Shown here in pieces: positions 48,401 to 54,649 of a stretch of DNA of 64,000 nt. Source of the stretch: Sergeia podlipaevii. Its lineage: Eukaryota; Euglenozoa; Kinetoplastea; Trypanosomatida; Trypanosomatidae. How positions within the stretch are numbered: the stretch's first letter is position 1; the number at the start of each line of letters is the position of its first letter. Location: assembly GCA_030849805.1 (NCBI GenBank), contig JASANZ010002265.1, forward strand, positions 62,001 through 126,000, given 5' to 3'. Both the position numbers and the translations under genes were made by a program. The notes under the pieces were generated by a model. The model did not search any database, had not been told where the DNA came from, and was given only the letters and a program-made list of their open reading frames with translations.

Positions 48401-51327
48401 CGAAAGGTCGCGCTGCCCCTCGCCGGGATAAAGGTGCGCTCAGGTCTGAAAAAGAACACGAGCGGCGGCGAGCCTTCCTTCGCCTTGGAGCCGCGCATGT
48501 TCTGCCACTGCACTTCCTGGTCCTTGCGGCCCTTGTTGTGAATAACAATCTCCTTGCAAATGCTGGTATCAGTGAAGACGTCACCAAAGTTGTAGTCGAC
48601 AATATTCACCTCTGGCACCAACGCAAAGCCCTTGCCAGTGGCACGGATCGGGATAGGCTTCACTGCACCAATCGAGAACTTGACGTCAACGATGAGGTCA
48701 TCCGTGAAAGCCATAGCCTCATCCAGGCACGCTGATACTGTGATTGCAGCGCTGCTGTACGGTTCGATGACACCGTCGCTGGGCGCAAAACAGAATATGG
48801 GGTATGCGGTGTCCGCGCTGGTCTTGTGAAAGCGCACCTTGTACTCTGCTGGAATGGGGCTCGTGTTGGAAAGCGTAATGACTTTCTCCACTGACTCGAG
48901 CACGGGCACAGTGCCAAAGTTCATGGCAGTAGGCTGCACATCTACAAGAGGGCCGCACGCGGTAGCTGTGATAAGAACCGTCTGTAGTGGCTCTGCATTA
49001 CCAAGTGTACGCAGACCAACCAAAAACGTAAGGCTGCCAACGTCGAGTGCGCGCAAGGTAATAGGCACCTGCACCTTGGAGTGGGACTCAAGAATCTCAA
49101 TCGTGGATTCACGGTCTACGGCGCCGATGCGCACATCCGCCTGCTCACGAACCGCATCCGCCCCGAGCATCACTACCTCAAATTTGCCAGACATAGATGT
49201 TTCATTGACTACCTCCAGGCTCAGCGTGTAGTCGTAACCGACGAAGCAACGACCATAGGTCAGCTTGTCAACCGGCATGAAGAGCGGAGGCACCATGCAC
49301 GCCGCCCTCACTGGGATGGAATCGACATTCTCACCAACGTCGTCGATGTCCACAATGAGCGCAGTCTCATAATCGCCGACAGTGTTGGAGAGCAGCTCCA
49401 CACGCACCTCCTGCACCTCATGTGGAGCAATCACGCCCACAGCGGGGATGATCTGGAACTCCTGCTCATGAACGCAGTCACGCGGCAAGTGGAGCGTAAA
49501 CCCCATTGGAACGTGACTAGTGTTGGTAATGTGAAACGTGCGTGCGTGCCAAAAGTTGTAAGAGACATTGCCAAAATCGAGCTCGTCTACATCAAACTGA
49601 AAGGTCGGGCCCACCACACGCCCCTTGAACTGCAGAGTGAGGTCCTGTATGCCACCGTGAAGGTGGATGTGAAACGTGTCGGAGATGACACCGATGATGT
49701 CAGACTGTAGCTGCACCTTTAACAGCTGCATTTCTCCCGGTGCGAGGACGCCAGAAGAAGGGAGGAAGGTAAACTTCTGACCAAAAATGGAATCGGTCGG
49801 CAGAACCGCAAAGCGCGCTTCGATACTACCAACGTTCTCAATCTCCACTTCGTATTCATGCAAGGCGTTCATGTATACATCACCAATGTTTAACCGCGTG
49901 TACTCGAGCTTGCACTGAGGACCAATACTAGATCCGGCCACCTGAAGGGGCAGGCGCTGACGGCGACCTGCAATGTCAAGAAACGCGGTGGCTGAAGAGT
50001 GCACGGCAAGCTGAGGGCAGAAGGTAACGGTAAACTGTCGTGTACCACGTCCGTAAATAACACCATTGGTGGGCTCAATAGAGAACACCTCGTCGTCAAA
50101 GACGCGCTGAACAGAGCGGATTGCCTCAATACGCTCGTCCACCATACGAAGACCAACCGCCGAGGCTCGAGAGACATCTGCGGTTGCAGCAAGGGCATGA
50201 GCACCATCATCGCTAAAGTTTGTCTGCGTCAGCGAAGCGCGTGTCTGAGCCACTTGCGTTTCCTTGAAGCTGTCCTCTACGAGCTCGTTGTAATCCGCCT
50301 TCCAGCAGAACTGAATGGTCTCGTTGCTATCATTACGCACCGTCACCACTGCCTGACGCTCCGTCGTTACAAATGTGTCCGCAAACTCAACAGTAGCCAC
50401 GTCAAGAAACACTGGGAGCTCGATAGCCGTGCCGAAGATGGGCAGGTCTTGCACCATGTCACCTTCCGCGCCAAGGAAGAAGCGGATGATGCCGCTGTAC
50501 TCTGCCGTCGCCGCGGCCGTCGTCCCGGCCTCCGTGCCTGGCGCAAAGACAACCTCCACAGGCTCAACACCCCCATCGGGGCTGACTGTGCCACAGCTAG
50601 GAGATAAAGCAAATACAGAACTAGTCGCCACTGCAGGCTCGCCTGCTGCTGCTGCTGCTGCTCCAGCGTCAATAAAGATTGCGCGCCACACACATGGGGT
50701 GCTGCCCACGTTACGCAAGAAGAGGGACGTTTTGCTGCTGCCCTTCACGGGTGCATCGTTCACGGTGAAGCGCGCTGGCAGCTCAAGAGAACCGCGGCTG
50801 CCAAACGCACGCACTGGAATGTAGAACTCCTCGTGATCTGTGGTAACGGCGAGACTACACGAATAATCAACGTTTTCCTCTGGGGTAAAGAAGAGCCTAT
50901 ACGACACAGTGAGCCCCGAGGCGACCTTGAGAGTGGACTCTGCTCCCTTTGGGGCGGCAAGAGTGAAGCAGTGGGACTCTGGTCGTGCTACACGCAGAAA
51001 CTGGTTCGCCTTAGTGCGATTCTTGAAGGTGAGAGTCGCCTCGTAGGTCTTGCTGGGTATGAAGGAATGGAAAACAATCTCCTCCGCGCTCAACTCAAAC
51101 GTCATGTCAGGAGGAAAGGCAACCTCTGAGCGCTGCAGCAGCGTCTTGAGAGATACTGGGTCGGACGTCGTAGCAGCAGCAGCAGCGGCAGCAGTAGCCG
51201 CAACAGCAGTGACAGGTACACATGCCACTGAAGACTTCATGGGCAAAGAATTCACAGGCGTCACTTTAGAAAGCGTGGATGCATTCTTTTTACTATTTAT
51301 TAATACATCAGTTTTCCCAGAAGGCAT
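36415..51327 (-). CDS. HYDIN: HYDIN homologue, axonemal central pair protein with adenylate-kinase-like insert
   Basis: A protein of 4970 residues, close to human HYDIN in size, with an ATG at 51325-51327 and an acceptor AG near 51364. HYDIN is part of the C2b projection of the flagellar central pair and is needed for normal beating. The chain is built from many ASPM/SPD-2/Hydin (ASH) beta domains, visible as recurring FGxV/FGxxxxG starts followed by strand pairs, for example FGNVSYNFWHARTFHITN, FGTVPVLESVEKVITLSN, FGDVFTDTSICKEIVIHN, FGSCFYSQRKEATFELRN and FGCVNVGNRVEKTIILEN. In the middle, about residues 1965-2345, lies a nucleotide kinase-like domain, also known from animal HYDIN: the P-loop GPPQSGKTT begins at residue 1974 and GFVFDDLKST is near 2167-2176. 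The N-terminus has an Ala/Thr run (41-54). No frame break is seen across 14.9 kb. Confidence 0.96.
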   Translation of the reverse strand: MPSGKTDVLINSKKNASTLSKVTPVNSLPMKSSVACVPVTAVAATAAAAAAATTSDPVSLKTLLQRSEVAFPPDMTFELSAEEIVFHSFIPSKTYEATLTFKNRTKANQFLRVARPESHCFTLAAPKGAESTLKVASGLTVSYRLFFTPEENVDYSCSLAVTTDHEEFYIPVRAFGSRGSLELPARFTVNDAPVKGSSKTSLFLRNVGSTPCVWRAIFIDAGAAAAAAGEPAVATSSVFALSPSCGTVSPDGGVEPVEVVFAPGTEAGTTAAATAEYSGIIRFFLGAEGDMVQDLPIFGTAIELPVFLDVATVEFADTFVTTERQAVVTVRNDSNETIQFCWKADYNELVEDSFKETQVAQTRASLTQTNFSDDGAHALAATADVSRASAVGLRMVDERIEAIRSVQRVFDDEVFSIEPTNGVIYGRGTRQFTVTFCPQLAVHSSATAFLDIAGRRQRLPLQVAGSSIGPQCKLEYTRLNIGDVYMNALHEYEVEIENVGSIEARFAVLPTDSIFGQKFTFLPSSGVLAPGEMQLLKVQLQSDIIGVISDTFHIHLHGGIQDLTLQFKGRVVGPTFQFDVDELDFGNVSYNFWHARTFHITNTSHVPMGFTLHLPRDCVHEQEFQIIPAVGVIAPHEVQEVRVELLSNTVGDYETALIVDIDDVGENVDSIPVRAACMVPPLFMPVDKLTYGRCFVGYDYTLSLEVVNETSMSGKFEVVMLGADAVREQADVRIGAVDRESTIEILESHSKVQVPITLRALDVGSLTFLVGLRTLGNAEPLQTVLITATACGPLVDVQPTAMNFGTVPVLESVEKVITLSNTSPIPAEYKVRFHKTSADTAYPIFCFAPSDGVIEPYSSAAITVSACLDEAMAFTDDLIVDVKFSIGAVKPIPIRATGKGFALVPEVNIVDYNFGDVFTDTSICKEIVIHNKGRKDQEVQWQNMRGSKAKEGSPPLVFFFRPERTFIPARGSATFRIEGLGKTVGVFTDEFSMKQSGTFKDIMRSKVTGNFIAPVIAYSTKNLQFEYIHDDPCVRLEDAAIIKSFTMKNVTSMNLEVQLRIRDSRSSPFSLEGPSRFTLATGATSVVGIKFDPAYRGDFISHNIKDRVAVSFVNHTNTESVGVSARLLFPSIRIEPEGEINFGTIFKDTEQRRDLVLHNESTEIAASFSWRLVGDALAIGSEDGAVKRFDFIPFQGTIPPGGSQTVEAAFYGSNGLYNATAMCEVAGGPNYPLKLVGAAGEVSVHYDRTTLDFGVMQYYAEQTRSIVIANPSHVAVSFSVNTSLLKNSSCVRVTPTSGTLRDRLVLNVTFTPTVPDEVYETFTVQVGHFDPQLIVVTGQGQMNTLTVFATDDVAAVVRDESDSYAAMMEEYNSNRSMQNEKPYISRTSDLPLPRCFSDPVSLEVERLAFCNSVLNEKKLQMAAGSETAADKPTPSKQVKVMVKKPSPPPTARSAGSPAPPPSARSISTAPPSAAVAASGAAAPLQLDLGAIAVVGSDIPRSYQLSGRAPVNVDAETAFSAVLPERRVLRRNSTTAGGSSKYVLARYVVDFGHMTRTDTKTTRVRIVNTCPESLFLVLDSKELVRLPVTVNPVKVPKLDPLEDVTLEVTLDATTATEFAVKSGENRFEFCIDIKGGPVVVIQCRCFVATPSLRISDNSLCFDEVVLGQVKVVPLVLTNEQAVPCDWRLTLKDATKHRNKAANFFGLVTNTLPSSRPETPAITDENGLTGPQFWTNRDTGSLAPGESTTVDVFFAPYTKGECSTTFLLRFLHNAKVHEVKCQGIGCTLNVMISPSLVQFPVVRPFQVVHEVVKVTNYEDTPVEVFSYNLDPVHAQECRMLEMALKLTAERRLILPTRGAGQLLPDELLERIYSDVHFRESALIFTPAVGDPLFAPIAPIAGDVPPTNNSRVASKRVSKRSSDKADSVAAAAPSIQSPVDGDAGNSGGALLTDALAGRDFDRANVQPRKPCAILVIGPPQSGKTTQTHHLQELLGYTIIDLDALIAAEAELDTANGEVLRNLLAAVATREEKSPAPAHTGPRLLLPKEETPLDNLMLNTIFSSSGPLSPSSSSGNCPAQHPFAASGPVSIVPPTSTVSHTVGKKSRKNPTFVGVSATPSSAHGAGTSGMADSEAAYARFIPTILKKLLLAHIQGIIAQFVQHHQRGDRIGFVFDDLKSTIISDKLALYNIVKEVCTALSLPLKVVSLAVSEAVVGQRYVMGELKTYQKVVNDAYIEPLSEADYEAHDPASRDDYNRRLKYYNDCRRVLNGMTRDMARYESVLAFGPQPSVQERLHRERQAALGLELAQQSRGARKTIRTRTIVVETATILPRWGGLSPLDAFKQLHTALMRAEESVAVGAAGGNGQQQAPLPSQGGGTVVSKMAVVNAEDTAQNVTEAILSAIAVSDKDVGHHGVSIHSPILSLSPGNSLSNTPEMLLSSRVLNETSFTSGVPQGGSSFIDLQRLRHMRHNTVNCVRFFSMVEREVTVVAKKNTKVRMPTCTRHYEEMSRWVIPAQSSAFITVEFCSDRDGAFDVNCQFGVVGTLQTIDLAVHAHIALPDMGRDEKTIFPLTRPRLLAGKPLAKVFLTSKRLYDFGPLLVPAPTPKRRRSERVQSPSGSAAAVAAALVLSNTALGDTQLTYGATETLTFVNEGVTASDVTLTFMNEKDRTFTVSPSKFTIDVGASQSVVLRAFPEVVGEINNKLIACVKDNPAPWIVEVHCVGSRPALTLDGRKELELDFGRSALGRVNEMTVMMANASQMPVLWRLNGIDKMPPEVILEATNGVIEENGAMPLTIRFEPTHTCLYTISLQVLVTDPSQPNGAYEALPLTIKVEGHDVVLEWTREVDFKLMHVGESKREQLRVLNKSPYDVGYMIRMPRRLQNLISVSPQVGTLRGMLGFKDAAIAAIDVTARLEREGEIPRKLGQLEVAFFHPEHNELLYPLQTIPVLGEAWYTRFALKPTHIDFGSCFYSQRKEATFELRNTGRFPVTFSLFDYKDGHESHPTAITTLSSLSGLDEALGASTTSKKVKNTNKDSELRIGCFTILPIRGTVPVGETIMITVATVPESNSRTRETLGILVDQSGPEHESKGVPFELSAHPATPGICADLNSNSDVETIFEEQQVVFRLDQFDSNAKAYGKEDRTFSFGTALVGHRVEERFRIANSSPLECTVTVQLQSAMSTGNGTGVKGGGGGVGGGGKVEGFDLGAEADSQTQSIQLVLPPFESRFVTVCFTPSSLQRFDARFVANVENGTDSRTNTLIFGLAGEGTLPNVEYILPPRIFGGSEMRSRSASVPTGSEKALKKFNKENKKISSLSSTIIGHAAAALAVHSEFDSVVQLPLTHVGGHTSKCFTIRNVGLVPVDMRVIIASDEAIANGLIVTKRNRDITIPVGSEEVFEVVFEPVDEGTATMKLLVSLLDNPFENKEIIVEARSFIQSVSFEDIDPACSDFFKIGDCYINEPKQYTFQMRNNTNSTLRFSWTPPSGSATVQLVPAVGHIAPGATKPITATVTCTEPAVQKQLSCEVYVQSIEVQEYAEWDSSMMNQRWVMLEDENSNAISYNDSGRRNLRKVMEPVPEPVYRLTEDVTVAQQLHVGYTCDRPTFKMHLLDVDGKLNTVDVITYPVTKIFQKRIVTLRVINTGGVGLLYNFNVWPIDDKASPATITTAAAASGLLSPLARSVDGGEDATNLGLSTVREFTVKPSEGVVPPGQSQDIAVTFAPRTAEESSAKLIATFPFSVSALRHQSSSVVEIPLHGMGECPLVHFNIPASDYLANRMDGEAGTVLDPETLVLEMLTRGLHTRTAMRFKVVNPTATSYQYEWLERARGENLSPFRCLTPSGTIMAGKQLEMAFEFSADTLGIREAPWTFNIPGKASVPFLLVGKAVDPDVFFNSSKLSFGCVNVGNRVEKTIILENRDDVPFNFAFDKTEISGASSFLTVKPLSGTIGAKEKLPITIYFAPQDEMEYNVPLACQVKKASAQLTINVKGEGICVHDSLQVEPIDDTTPPLVASRAHLLHLNLGRVQVDERVVRRFILSNKGQHAFDFAIAAQERRFVSIDEISGTVMPKQRSVITFTYYPTAEETLRQYRLLFKIAGKVAYQVGVQATTYIPRLHLSFERYDFGPRFITSYNPHGEVTATLTIINNDKDVISVDCNLPQSNDWCTLDTTSFVARPDTSTDVKLTFLPRETRMHDDKLTLVLNGVHPIQVPISGEGIIPRVEVLNHYAKLGVARIGECREIEMRIECRSRIATPVSFVGCVDADLVNKGISISSAHTMLLKPREVRTVTIMFKPTVRMGEFQREMKMLVCGREFPFALITGSCEDAEMHLDTSSLRFDDVVAGSSATRRVVLMNSGDISQKFSWNGAARAGGELTVTPPSGFIRSHTEFVCEVHYTPTNAKSQFVRNLSVDFDNSPPLNITVEANAIERPAAKGILQFRCRARETVEQKLTVDNKFGEAWTFEPTIDNPLFTGPKEITIKAKNKAEVTVVYAPLRSTRTSEVDEGTLFIPQPDGTALTFRLDGFAEAPGPSGAPVNIELQVNDPKTVKFAVRNWTNMPLRFVKDILWTPTPEDGVITMNGPSGIEVPASCTKEYSLIVSTIREGFYLGTISFRCPERSDMLQFYEISMKISGQPNAAVVELQAPVRNPAVHNISLTNPLAKAVTATCKLEGSVDCLIAPGALVVPPKSTANLPIEFFPLVHKEYAPVKVQVTCAELGTTNLVLNLTSSPCQTEKMTRLVCPLGQSIVFPLRFTHYARTNTEFTIRFVDPNTSGNSGAASGPSTAGGSISGGSLGKNSSVITKVGQGASLKAQASPWPKGQELVAEFCYEPQAMGGSKETIELVSPVGGTYTFPILATCTAPQRQGPYMMKPNQNTPIPFKNIFSESISITVVTDSPAFSVTKKTESVAPKKSISIPVQCKMEDNVDSMRGKLIVSCVPPGGNGETIEWVYYLECSRYDNVVHAPRRSTIKKKGSELY

Positions 51328-51363
51328 GGCTGCTTGGCGTGTGTTGAAACTACCAAAATATGT

Positions 51364-51365
51364 CT
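51364..51365 (-). promoter_or_regulatory. Predicted spliced-leader acceptor AG for HYDIN
   Basis: A sense-strand tract of T11-CG-T8 followed by GCGTACATAG places the acceptor 36 nt upstream of the ATG at 51327. Confidence 0.5.
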
Positions 51366-51657
51366 ATGTACGCAAAAAAAACGAAAAAAAAAAATGCTTA
51401 ATAAAAAGATCAAAAAAAAACTACTTAACTAGAAAAGAAGATTAGTCAGGTCTTCTTGACAGTTTCAGCTTTGTATGTATAGAAATGTGCGTATATGTAA
51501 GTGGAATAGTGCGGAACCAGAAAGATAAGAAAAAAAATGCTGCAACCCTGTGTATGTAGAAAAAGAGTGGGAGGGGATGCTTGCGTAACAAACGCTACTG
51601 TAGCTTCTCTCTTTTTTTTTTTAAAAGAGTAAAAAATTCTAAATGTGACTTCACGCA

Positions 51658-51682
51658 CAAACACACACACACACACACACAC
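51658..51682. repeat. (AC)n microsatellite
   Basis: About 12 AC units on the plus strand in the spacer upstream of HYDIN. Confidence 0.9.
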
Positions 51683-52514
51683 TGCACTGCACCGTCACAA
51701 AATTACTACCACAAAGGGATCCTTCACTTTAGAGTAATAATAATAATAATAAAAGAAGAAGAAGAAGATGGAAAGAACGCGACAAAAATTATTACAAGTG
51801 AGAGTATCAAAGCATTTTTTTTTTTAAAGCAAAAAGAGCTGTTAAGATAACAAAATTACTAGTCGAAGCCTTCCTTGTATCATCAAAAGAAAAAAAAAAT
51901 GGGACTGCCTGCTCCACGTAAAATGTCATGGTTGTGCCCTCACAGCTTATGAAGACAAAAATACGTGTGTATAGGAGGCACATGCAGAGAAGTAAATACG
52001 AATATAAATATATACTCTATCTCCGTCCACTTTAGGACACAGAGATAGTTATCGCACCTTACGCGGAACACGAAATTGTAACAATAATGATAATAAAGAT
52101 AAGGAGAAGTGTACATAAGATCTGGCAAAGCAAAAAAAAAAAAAAAACCTCCAGTGGCATCACATCTGTGCTATACGCAACGTGGAAGAGAGAGAAGGAA
52201 TACATATGGTAGGTATTACCATGAAACGCCAGTGGGGACGGTGGCGAGAATCAAATTGAAAAGAGTACCGTTCATCATCTCAGATTTCTATTTTATGTTT
52301 TTCCCCTTTTTTCATTTCATTGTGTTCTTTGCTTCATTCATTCATGTGTGCATAAAAAAAAAAAGTAATTAAAGCGACACAACCAGAATGTTGCGTCCTG
52401 TTGTGCCTCTATCTTTAATTCTACTGAAAACCCACTNCCCCCCCCCTCTCTCTCTCTCTTCCCCCTTCTCACCGTCATCACTTTTGCTTTTTTTTTCTTT
52501 TGTTGTTGGCACGC

Positions 52515-52799
52515 CTACTCCTTGTCATCGGGCACATTTAGCGCCGGCACATACTGGCGTTTTACAAGAATAAGCACGGTTGGGCTGGTAGCGCCAACTG
52601 CCTTTAGTGTGGTACCTTCCTCAGTAATGAAGCGGCCCTTGTAACTAACAATAAAGGCATTCATGTTGACATCAGCAAAGGCGCTGACAGACTTCTTGAA
52701 AGTGCGCTTCACCTCCTTCATTGACGCAGCGATATCAATGTTGCCCTCAAACCGCCCCTCGGAGCACTGAAGCGACACCAAAATTGTATTGGCAGACAT
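52515..52799 (-). CDS. Small ubiquitin-fold-like protein, unknown
   Basis: A protein of 94 residues with an ATG at 52797-52799. The pattern is NTILVSLQCSEGRFEGNIDIA (beta-hairpin), SMKEVKRTFKKSVSAFA (helix), NAFIVSYKGRFITEEGTTLKAVGA (strand, turn and short strand) and PTVLILVKRQYVP (last strand), the order of a beta-grasp ubiquitin-like domain. The C-terminus is NVPDDKE with no diglycine, so it is unlikely to be conjugated. Balanced codon use in an AT-rich surround supports it as a real gene despite its size. No family was recognised; adaptor-type binding is a guess. The fold is inference from strand and helix order, not from sequence identity. Confidence 0.82.
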   Translation of the reverse strand: MSANTILVSLQCSEGRFEGNIDIAASMKEVKRTFKKSVSAFADVNMNAFIVSYKGRFITEEGTTLKAVGATSPTVLILVKRQYVPALNVPDDKE

Positions 52800-53195
52800 G
52801 TGAGGGAAGTGATAGATATCGTGATTCTTTTCGTTTTCCTTTTCTTTTTTCCTATTTTATGTTAAGCTACATGTCATGAAAATAAAGAAAAGAAGGAAAA
52901 GAAGGAAAAAAAAGCGAATAATAATAATAAATATATCAAAAAAAAAAAAGAACACCAACAATATCTATATACAGCCCCTCTCACATAAGAAAAGAAAATG
53001 CAGTTTTGCTGAGCAGTTCAACAAGCCTCTTCTAAGTAAATATATAATATAAGAAATGATTAAACTTTTCTGTTTACACGTATCAGTTTAGCTTATCGCA
53101 TTCCTTTTCGTGCCGTGTGCATCAAACCCCAAATCCTCTCCTGTTTCTCTCACTATTACAACAAAAAAAAAAAACGTGGTTGGCAAATCATTTTC
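52800..53195. other. Intergenic spacer
   Basis: AT-rich with a sense-strand pyrimidine tract (TTTTTTCTTTTTTTCCTTCTTTTCC, about 52880-52912) suitable for trans-splicing of the 94-residue gene. No other gene. Confidence 0.65.
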
Positions 53196-54563
53196 TCATT
53201 GAATCAGCTGAATGTCCACAGAGCCCAGTGCATCCATCACCCATTGCGGGTAGTCCTTGTGGGGGTAATATGATAGAAAGAACTCCTGCACATACTCCGT
53301 AAAGCGGCCCTCTTCAATCGCGCTGCGTGCGCCACGTGTCAAATTGATGAGATAAGCAAGGTTATGGTATGATAGCAGGGTAGCAGCAAGGGTATCCTTA
53401 GAAGCAATGAGATGCAAGTACGCCCTCGTGTACGTTGTGCACGTCATGCACTTGCACTTGGGATCCAGTGGGCCAAAGTCGCTGGCATACTCCTTCTTGG
53501 AAAGCTGCAGTTTACCCACTGACGTTAGCGCAGAGCCAAAGCGAGCAGTGCGACACGCATAAACGCAGTCGAACATATCGACTCCCAGCGCGATACAAAC
53601 AAGAATGTCTTCCGGGTATCCAACGCCCATACAGTATCGTGGCCTATTGTCTGGCAAACCATCCTTGGTGCATAGTCGCACCATTCTCCAGAACTCATCC
53701 TTCGCTTCACCACCACTGAGTCCTCCAATGGCGAACCCCTTGCACTCCTCGCGCTTCACCATCTCTTGCACACAGTAGCGCCGCAGGTCAGCCTGCAGAC
53801 CACCCTGAATGATGCCGAAGATACACTGTTTTTCCCTATTCTGGTTCGCTGCTAAACAACGGTCAAGCCAGCGAATAGAACGATGCATCGCCTCCTCCAC
53901 ACGAGGGCCAGTGGTGAGCACATGAACCACATCGTCCAGCTGCATGATAATATCACCGCCAATTGCATTCTGAATGCGCACGCTGTCTTCCGGCTTCAGC
54001 AATAACGAGCAACTGCTCTCCGCATCTGAGCCATTCGCAACTGCCTCCTCTGCATACTCGCTCGCACCAGTCACTGTGCTGGTTTCGACATCAGCGCCAC
54101 CGGCCTTGCTGCTGCTGCTGCCGCCGCCGTGTGTAGACTGGAAACGTACCCCCTCCTCTGTAATGCGCGCAAGTTTCAGCAGACTCACCATTTGGAAGCC
54201 ACCACTGTCCGTTAAAATATTCTTCCTCCAGCCTTCAAGAAAATGAATGCCATCCATGTTGTCTCGAACCCCATCGGGAGAAGTGCACGTCCCCGCCGCG
54301 CTCTCCGCAGCGTTCTTCAGCCGCGTCAACTCGCGTAGCACCTCCTCACCGGGGCGTAGTCCCAAGTGGTACGTGTTACCAAGGATGATTTCCACGTCCA
54401 TCTCGTCCAGCTGCTCCACTGTGATGCCTTTTAAGGCGGCCTGGGTAGCGACGGGCATAAAAATGGGCGTGCGGAGAGGTCCGTGTGGGAGGTGGAAGAG
54501 CCCACTGCGTGCAGCCACAGGCCGCTTCCCTTCTGGGCCGTGATTCGTCTCGAAGGTAAACAT
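53196..54563 (-). CDS. QTRT1: Queuine tRNA-ribosyltransferase catalytic subunit (TGT)
   Basis: A protein of 455 residues with an ATG at 54561-54563. It swaps guanine 34 of GUN-anticodon tRNAs for queuine; eukaryotic enzymes act as a dimer with a second, non-catalytic subunit that is not in this window. Diagnostic motifs are TPIFMPVATQAALKGIT, GNTYHLGLRPGEE, TDSGGFQMVSL (D119 of DSGGFQ, general base), GIIQGG, GFAIGGLSGGE and GVDMFDCV with the nucleophile Asp at 332. The zinc site is C370-x-C372-x2-C375 and His 400. Oddities are an extra Ser/Gly/Ala/Glu segment of about 38 residues (about 147-186) before LLLKPEDSVRIQ, and YACRTARFG where relatives usually have a Pro-Thr pair. The predicted splice acceptor abuts a strong hairpin in the 5' UTR. 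Confidence 0.95.
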   Translation of the reverse strand: MFTFETNHGPEGKRPVAARSGLFHLPHGPLRTPIFMPVATQAALKGITVEQLDEMDVEIILGNTYHLGLRPGEEVLRELTRLKNAAESAAGTCTSPDGVRDNMDGIHFLEGWRKNILTDSGGFQMVSLLKLARITEEGVRFQSTHGGGSSSSKAGGADVETSTVTGASEYAEEAVANGSDAESSCSLLLKPEDSVRIQNAIGGDIIMQLDDVVHVLTTGPRVEEAMHRSIRWLDRCLAANQNREKQCIFGIIQGGLQADLRRYCVQEMVKREECKGFAIGGLSGGEAKDEFWRMVRLCTKDGLPDNRPRYCMGVGYPEDILVCIALGVDMFDCVYACRTARFGSALTSVGKLQLSKKEYASDFGPLDPKCKCMTCTTYTRAYLHLIASKDTLAATLLSYHNLAYLINLTRGARSAIEEGRFTEYVQEFFLSYYPHKDYPQWVMDALGSVDIQLIQ

Positions 54564-54611
54564 AGCTAACGACGTACTGGTTGTAAAGTGCTCAAAGTCC
54601 TTGCGAGTAGT

Positions 54612-54648
54612 GAATCCACCTCAGGTCTACTCCCCTGTAGGTGGATTC
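54612..54648 (-). promoter_or_regulatory. Stem-loop at the predicted 5' end of the TGT mRNA
   Basis: Bases 54612-54621 (GAATCCACCT) are perfectly complementary to 54639-54648 (AGGTGGATTC); the stem continues with CAGG (54622-54625) pairing with CCTG (54634-54637) past one unpaired base (54638). The result is a 14-bp stem with one bulge and an 8-nt loop. It begins 49 nt upstream of the ATG, and the first AG after the sense-strand pyrimidine tract ends at its first base. The pairing is seen directly; a regulatory role is inference. Confidence 0.6.
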
Positions 54649-54649
54649 T
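54648..54649 (-). promoter_or_regulatory. Predicted spliced-leader acceptor AG for TGT
   Basis: The sense strand reads TTTTTCGCTCTTCTATTATACTCACTTACTTTCTACAAAG with no AG until this one. The 5' UTR would be about 84 nt and begin with the stem-loop. Confidence 0.5.

Larger units (their letters stand above)
51328..52514. other. Intergenic spacer of about 1.2 kb with (AC)n repeat and one N
   Basis: AT-rich with an (AC)n microsatellite at about 51658-51682, (AAT)n and (GAA)n at 51736-51770, A runs, a single N at 52437 and a C-rich then (CT)n stretch at 52438-52460. No supported gene. Confidence 0.7.

Noticed and set aside
52437..52460. C-run and (CT)n next to an N as a regulatory pyrimidine tract
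   Set aside because: It is pyrimidine-rich on the plus strand only, while all genes are transcribed from the minus strand; the N shows it is a low-quality simple repeat.
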